This document shows positions 61,086 through 64,000 of a stretch of 64,000 bases of DNA, piece after piece. Position 1 is the first letter of the stretch. Every line of letters begins with the position of its first letter. The DNA comes from Anaerolineae bacterium. GTDB taxonomy: Bacteria > Chloroflexota > Anaerolineae > Aggregatilineales > J027. Made by a program: the position numbers and the translations under genes. The notes under the pieces are model-generated. The model was not told where the DNA came from, ran no database searches, and saw nothing but the letters and a program-made list of their open reading frames with translations. The stretch spans positions 1-64,000 of the forward strand of contig WBUL01000001.1 in the NCBI GenBank assembly GCA_008933735.1, given 5' to 3'.

Positions 61086-61486
61086 GCCTCCATCGTCAGC
61101 CTGTGACCCATGCCCCAAAAGCCTATTCCTGCCCCAATGGCTTCCAACACCATGATCGTGTAGGCAGTGGCCTGAAAGATCGGCGTGGCATCATGGTCAG
61201 GTACACGGGCTACATGATCGGGGCTGAGAGCGATAAAATGGTTGTACACCCCAAAAAGGAAGGCTGCCAGCATTGATGCAAAAAGCAGCCATACACCTAC
61301 CTGAGCCTTTCTGCCCCAGAGCATCCGAGCTGCAACAAAAGGCGCAAGACCTATCACGACAGCCACAAACAGAGTCGAAAAAAGGGAAAGTGTCACAGGT
61401 ATAACAAGATGAGCAATCCCATGTGTTGCAGCCATGACCGCATGAACAAGAACAATAACTGTTCCGTATGTCGCTACTGATTTCAT
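61082..61486 (-). CDS. Four-helix membrane protein in the ECF41 operon
   Basis: A 134-aa protein with four hydrophobic segments (about 5-25, 30-55, 63-83 and 105-125), first gene of the ECF41 operon. It is not assigned to a family. The loop after helix 3 carries HFIALSPDHVARVPDHDAT. Because its transcription would be driven by the ECF41 promoter and it is translated together with the sigma factor, it may sense an envelope signal; that is inference. It has a good GGAGG ribosome site. Confidence 0.7.
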   Translation of the reverse strand: MKSVATYGTVIVLVHAVMAATHGIAHLVIPVTLSLFSTLFVAVVIGLAPFVAARMLWGRKAQVGVWLLFASMLAAFLFGVYNHFIALSPDHVARVPDHDATPIFQATAYTIMVLEAIGAGIGFWGMGHRLTMEA

Positions 61487-61515
61487 GTTGGCTGACCTCC
61501 TTCTTTAATACATAG

Positions 61516-61542
61516 GACAAAATAGACCTGCCATTTGTGACA
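61516..61542 (-). promoter_or_regulatory. ECF41-type promoter
   Basis: On the minus strand TGTCACA (61542-61536), 16-base spacer, TGTC (61519-61516). The established ECF41 target consensus is TGTCACA at -35 and CGTC at -10. It stands 30 bases before the first gene of the ECF41 operon. Confidence 0.85.
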
Positions 61543-61572
61543 GATCTATCAAAACTTGATTTGCTTTGCGGG

Positions 61573-62307
61573 CTATTGGGTACAGCGAATCGGGCGACCT
61601 ATGCCGCCGACATACTTAAGAGGCAGACCGAAATAGGGCGAAGGATCGAGGGTATTCCCTATCTGAGATTCATTTAAGAATTCCCCGTTTTCATCGCTTT
61701 TGACGATGCTCAAATGTACATGCAGCGCTATTGGAAAGCCCCTGCCGCTGTACGTTCCCTGATAGCCAAGGAGAGTTCCCTGTTCTACACGGACGCGCAT
61801 CGTACCAGGGGGAAAGTCATCAGCAACATAAGATTCCTCCCCGTCACCCGATGCCATGTGGGTGTAGTAGGTGAAAATCGATTCGCCGGGGTTGAGCGGG
61901 TCATCGTGCTCGATGATAACGGTCGAAACCCAGTCCGATAGACGGGTCAAATAACCGCCGTATACAGCGTATATGGGTACTTCACCTTCCGCGCCATCCC
62001 CAAAAATATCAATTCCAGTATGGCGGTTAAAGACATTGTACGGTGCAGCCGGATCATTCCACAGTAAACCAATAAAGCCATCTGAAGGCAGAACAAACGG
62101 GGCTTCTCCGCAAGGCTCGCGCACCGTCCGCAGCCCAGGGCGCGAATCAGGGTCATTAACCCAGCGGCGAATATAACGGTTGCTGTCGCTGAGGCGGTCA
62201 CTGTAAAGGATCAGTCCGATATACCCGCAGCCACCAAGAAGGATAAGTCCGACAACTATTAGAGGCAGCCTGATCCACCAGCGCCAGCCCCAGAATCGTT
62301 TGAGCAT
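61573..62307 (-). CDS. Membrane-anchored M23 metallopeptidase
   Basis: A 244-aa protein. A basic N-terminus and a signal-anchor helix (about 14-36) are followed by a LytM/M23 domain (about 85-225): HTGIDIFG with a metal His/Asp, YAVYGGYLTRLSDWVSTVIIEHDD, YYTHMASG and LHVHLSIV (HxH). It therefore keeps the zinc-ligand pattern of active peptidases. It is separate from the other M23 gene at 56586-57500 and probably also acts on peptidoglycan. It is transcribed divergently from the SDR gene. Confidence 0.88.
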   Translation of the reverse strand: MLKRFWGWRWWIRLPLIVVGLILLGGCGYIGLILYSDRLSDSNRYIRRWVNDPDSRPGLRTVREPCGEAPFVLPSDGFIGLLWNDPAAPYNVFNRHTGIDIFGDGAEGEVPIYAVYGGYLTRLSDWVSTVIIEHDDPLNPGESIFTYYTHMASGDGEESYVADDFPPGTMRVRVEQGTLLGYQGTYSGRGFPIALHVHLSIVKSDENGEFLNESQIGNTLDPSPYFGLPLKYVGGIGRPIRCTQ

Positions 62308-62353
62308 ATTTTCTCATTCCTATTGGACACAACACCCTGTTAGAATACACGAC

Positions 62354-63091
62354 ATGAGCAACTTCAAAGTAGATTTAACTGGAAAACGTGCCTTAATCAC
62401 AGGGGCGGGCGCTGGGGTTGGGCGGGCCACTGCGATGGCACTGGCGCAGGCTGGTGCATGGGTATTTTGCAACGACATCAACCCTGATCGTGCCCAGCAA
62501 ATCGCCGATGAAATCAATGCTGAGGGAGGCAGGGCCATTGGCTGGCACGCAGACGTATCGAACAAGCTGCTGGTTGGCCCGATGGTTGAATCGATGCGCG
62601 ATCACTTTGAGCGGATTGATATTGTCGTTAATGCGGCAGGCGTGGAAAAACGCAGTACACTTATCAAACTGGATGAGTGGGACTGGCGGCGTGTGCTGGA
62701 TGTGAATCTGAACGGTGCATTTTTCCTGACGCAGCTTGCAGGACGAGTCATGGCGGATGAAGGCGGCGGCGTCATCGTCAATATCGCCAGCACTGCTGGT
62801 CATACGCTCGCCCGTGAAAGCAGTGCAGCGTATACTGCGAGCAAGGCGGGTATGATCGGCCTGACCAAAGAATCCGCCCGTGAACTGGCCGCCTACGGGA
62901 TTCGTGTGAATGCGGTCTGCCCTGCCAATATCGAAGAGGATTCGCCCGTGGAAACAACCCATCACATTCCTCAAAAGCGGCTCGGCACACCGGAAGAGGT
63001 CGCCAATGTGGTGCTGTTCCTGTGTTCAAGTGCGGCCTCCTACATCACCGGGCAGGCCATTCATGTAGATGGCGGTGAGAGTATGGCATGA
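62354..63091 (+). CDS. Short-chain dehydrogenase/reductase
   Basis: A 245-aa classical SDR. ATG 62354 fits the family N-terminus; a longer frame to 62300 adds residues unlike it. NAD(P) motif TGAGAGVGRATA (about 15-26), NAAGVEKR, catalytic Ser in NIASTAGHT and YTASKAG (Tyr and Lys) are all present, and PANIEEDSP takes the place of the usual PG motif after RVNAVC. The end (SSAASYITGQAIHVDGGESMA) is typical of 3-oxoacyl-ACP-reductase-like members. The substrate cannot be told. It overlaps the NADAR gene as ATGA. Confidence 0.92.
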   Translation: MSNFKVDLTGKRALITGAGAGVGRATAMALAQAGAWVFCNDINPDRAQQIADEINAEGGRAIGWHADVSNKLLVGPMVESMRDHFERIDIVVNAAGVEKRSTLIKLDEWDWRRVLDVNLNGAFFLTQLAGRVMADEGGGVIVNIASTAGHTLARESSAAYTASKAGMIGLTKESARELAAYGIRVNAVCPANIEEDSPVETTHHIPQKRLGTPEEVANVVLFLCSSAASYITGQAIHVDGGESMA

Positions 63092-63462
63092 CGATTTACT
63101 TCTACAGCCGTACCAGCGAACATTACTTTCAGGCGCAAAAATTTGCCGGCACACCCCACGAAGAGATCATTCGCCATGCAGCCTCGCCTAAAACTGCCGC
63201 CAAGATAGGGCGCAGCCGAAAGCACCCTCTTCGGAAGGACTGGGAAGAGATTAAAAAGACCGTAATGCGAAAAGCAGTCATGCAAAAATTTGAAACTCAT
63301 CCTGATATTCGCGCTGTGCTTCTGGCAACAGGTGATGAAGACATCGTTGAAAATGCCCCTTCGGATGATTACTGGGGCTGTGGCGCGGACGGAAGCGGGC
63401 AAAACAGGCTCGGCGAAATTCTGATGGAAGTACGTGTGATTCTAAAAAAACGTGAAGTTTAA
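63088..63462 (+). CDS. NADAR-family protein with an apparent internal N-terminal deletion
   Basis: A 124-aa protein of the NADAR (YbiA/riboflavin-intermediate N-glycosidase) family. The C-terminal motif DDYWGCGADGSGQNRLGEILMEVR and the SEHYFQAQKF motif are clear. Typical members are 140-160 aa and have a conserved stretch with SNF between the first strand (IYFYSR) and PTSEHYF. Here MTIYFYSRT joins directly to SEHYFQAQ, so about 25-30 residues seem missing. Such a loss would affect the proposed catalytic pocket. The start overlaps the SDR stop by 4 bases. Confidence 0.85.
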   Translation: MTIYFYSRTSEHYFQAQKFAGTPHEEIIRHAASPKTAAKIGRSRKHPLRKDWEEIKKTVMRKAVMQKFETHPDIRAVLLATGDEDIVENAPSDDYWGCGADGSGQNRLGEILMEVRVILKKREV

Positions 63463-63465
63463 AAT

Positions 63466-63493
63466 TTGTTTGAATTATACTGTGCTGTACAAT
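63466..63493 (+). promoter_or_regulatory. Candidate promoter of the last gene
   Basis: TTGTTT (63466-63471), 16-base spacer, TACAAT (63488-63493), 23 bases before the ATG at 63517 with GAGGTG as ribosome site. Confidence 0.6.
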
Positions 63494-63516
63494 TCTGCTG
63501 TTCCATGAGGTGATTA

Positions 63517-64000
63517 ATGGCAAATAAATCTATTGTTGTTCGCATAGACGACCGTATCCGGCTCATGTCAGCGATTCTGTCGGTGACAAATTACCCGGAC
63601 AAAGCCCAGCAGCACATAGGCCACCGACCGCACACCCATGCACGCAATACAACGCGCTGGCTGCACGAATACAAAAATCATCCGGCGGTGGTACAGACCC
63701 AGCTTTTGCTGGACAAAAAAGCCCCGCTTGAAGCACTATATACCTATATTTTGCGATTGCCCTGGCCTGATCTGAAAGGGGCAGATGCACCTCCCTGGAT
63801 TCCCGCCAACTGGAACCATCATATGCGAGATCTGTACGAAACCAGCAAGTTGCAGCGATTGTGGAATGACGAAGCGGGGCAATGGGAAAAGGCCCAGATT
63901 GAAGCGGTCAGCGTTTTTAAAGAGGTCGATTTTTATGGTTTTCTGAAGCCATTTTTTGGGGATGTGCCGGAACAGCTCGTTTTTATGCCCAACATTTCCT
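63517..64000 (+). CDS. Hypothetical protein, 3'-truncated by the window edge
   Basis: An open frame from ATG 63517 to the window end without a stop (at least 161 residues; starts MANKSIVVRIDDRIRLMSAI). GAGGTG lies 6-11 bases upstream. It is rich in Trp and charged residues in the middle (PPWIPANWNHHMRDLYETSKLQRLW) and resembles in style the DUF4932-type proteins (NxHxHA, LYETSKLQ) but I am not certain. Nothing can be said about function; it is one gene beyond the NADAR gene. Confidence 0.7.
   Translation, partial: MANKSIVVRIDDRIRLMSAILSVTNYPDKAQQHIGHRPHTHARNTTRWLHEYKNHPAVVQTQLLLDKKAPLEALYTYILRLPWPDLKGADAPPWIPANWNHHMRDLYETSKLQRLWNDEAGQWEKAQIEAVSVFKEVDFYGFLKPFFGDVPEQLVFMPNIS

Overview
The window looks like a chromosomal segment of a member of the Chloroflexota, probably an Anaerolineae-type lineage. 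This is inferred from gene content and protein style: Thr/Pro-rich linkers in membrane proteins, a lone GlmL/MutL-type ASKHA protein, a menaquinone methyltransferase with a Rieske/cytochrome b/cytochrome c complex, VanW and LytM proteins, and DUF951. No rRNA is present to confirm it. Coding density is very high, many genes overlap as ATGA or TAATG, and there are no phage genes, insertion sequences or CRISPR arrays.

Layout. 1-7.5 kb: 3' part of a P-type ATPase with an apparent frameshift, coaX with a membrane TPR protein, and a secreted beta-propeller protein. 7.5-9.1 kb: tRNA-Asn and hisS, each next to a copy of the same hairpin stem. 9.1-19.9 kb: one minus-strand block of eight genes (80-aa protein, membrane protein, membrane protein, 1282-aa pseudokinase, membrane protein, GlmL-like ASKHA ATPase, KOW-like protein, Thr-rich bitopic protein). 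I see this block as the best candidate for an undescribed system. 20-28.7 kb: sulfotransferase, DUF951, a monogalactosyldiacylglycerol-synthase-like glycosyltransferase, a GNAT protein, a secreted S41 protease fused to a FAS1 domain, and two related membrane proteins. 28.7-36.2 kb: a threonine T-box, a 114-aa protein, thrS, two membrane proteins and three tandem M42 aminopeptidases. 36.2-40.4 kb: bc-type complex operon (Rieske, cytochrome b, diheme cytochrome c with a large helical insertion). 40.5-45.7 kb: SH3 protein, corA, RNase D, beta-CASP nuclease and an acidic partner. 45.7-48.6 kb: a 959-aa thrombospondin type 3 repeat protein with recent DNA-level duplications. 48.7-50.8 kb: infC (apparent AUC start), rpmI, rplT and an rRNA/tRNA methyltransferase. 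50.8-57.5 kb: DUF711, a methyltransferase with a nitrilase-like amidase, a 3-hydroxyacyl-CoA dehydrogenase pair, menG, EthD and M23 genes. 57.6-64 kb: VanW protein, an ECF41 sigma factor operon with a matching promoter, a second M23 protein, an SDR, a shortened NADAR protein and a 3'-truncated hypothetical gene.

How the parts fit. menG supplies menaquinone, the probable substrate of the quinol-oxidising complex. The T-box (specifier ACC) couples thrS, and possibly the 114-aa gene, to uncharged tRNA-Thr. infC-rpmI-rplT is the classical translation operon. The ECF41 operon is probably autoregulated and controls an NAD(P)-binding protein. The ASKHA/pseudokinase block looks like a membrane-associated complex whose substrate cannot be told from sequence.
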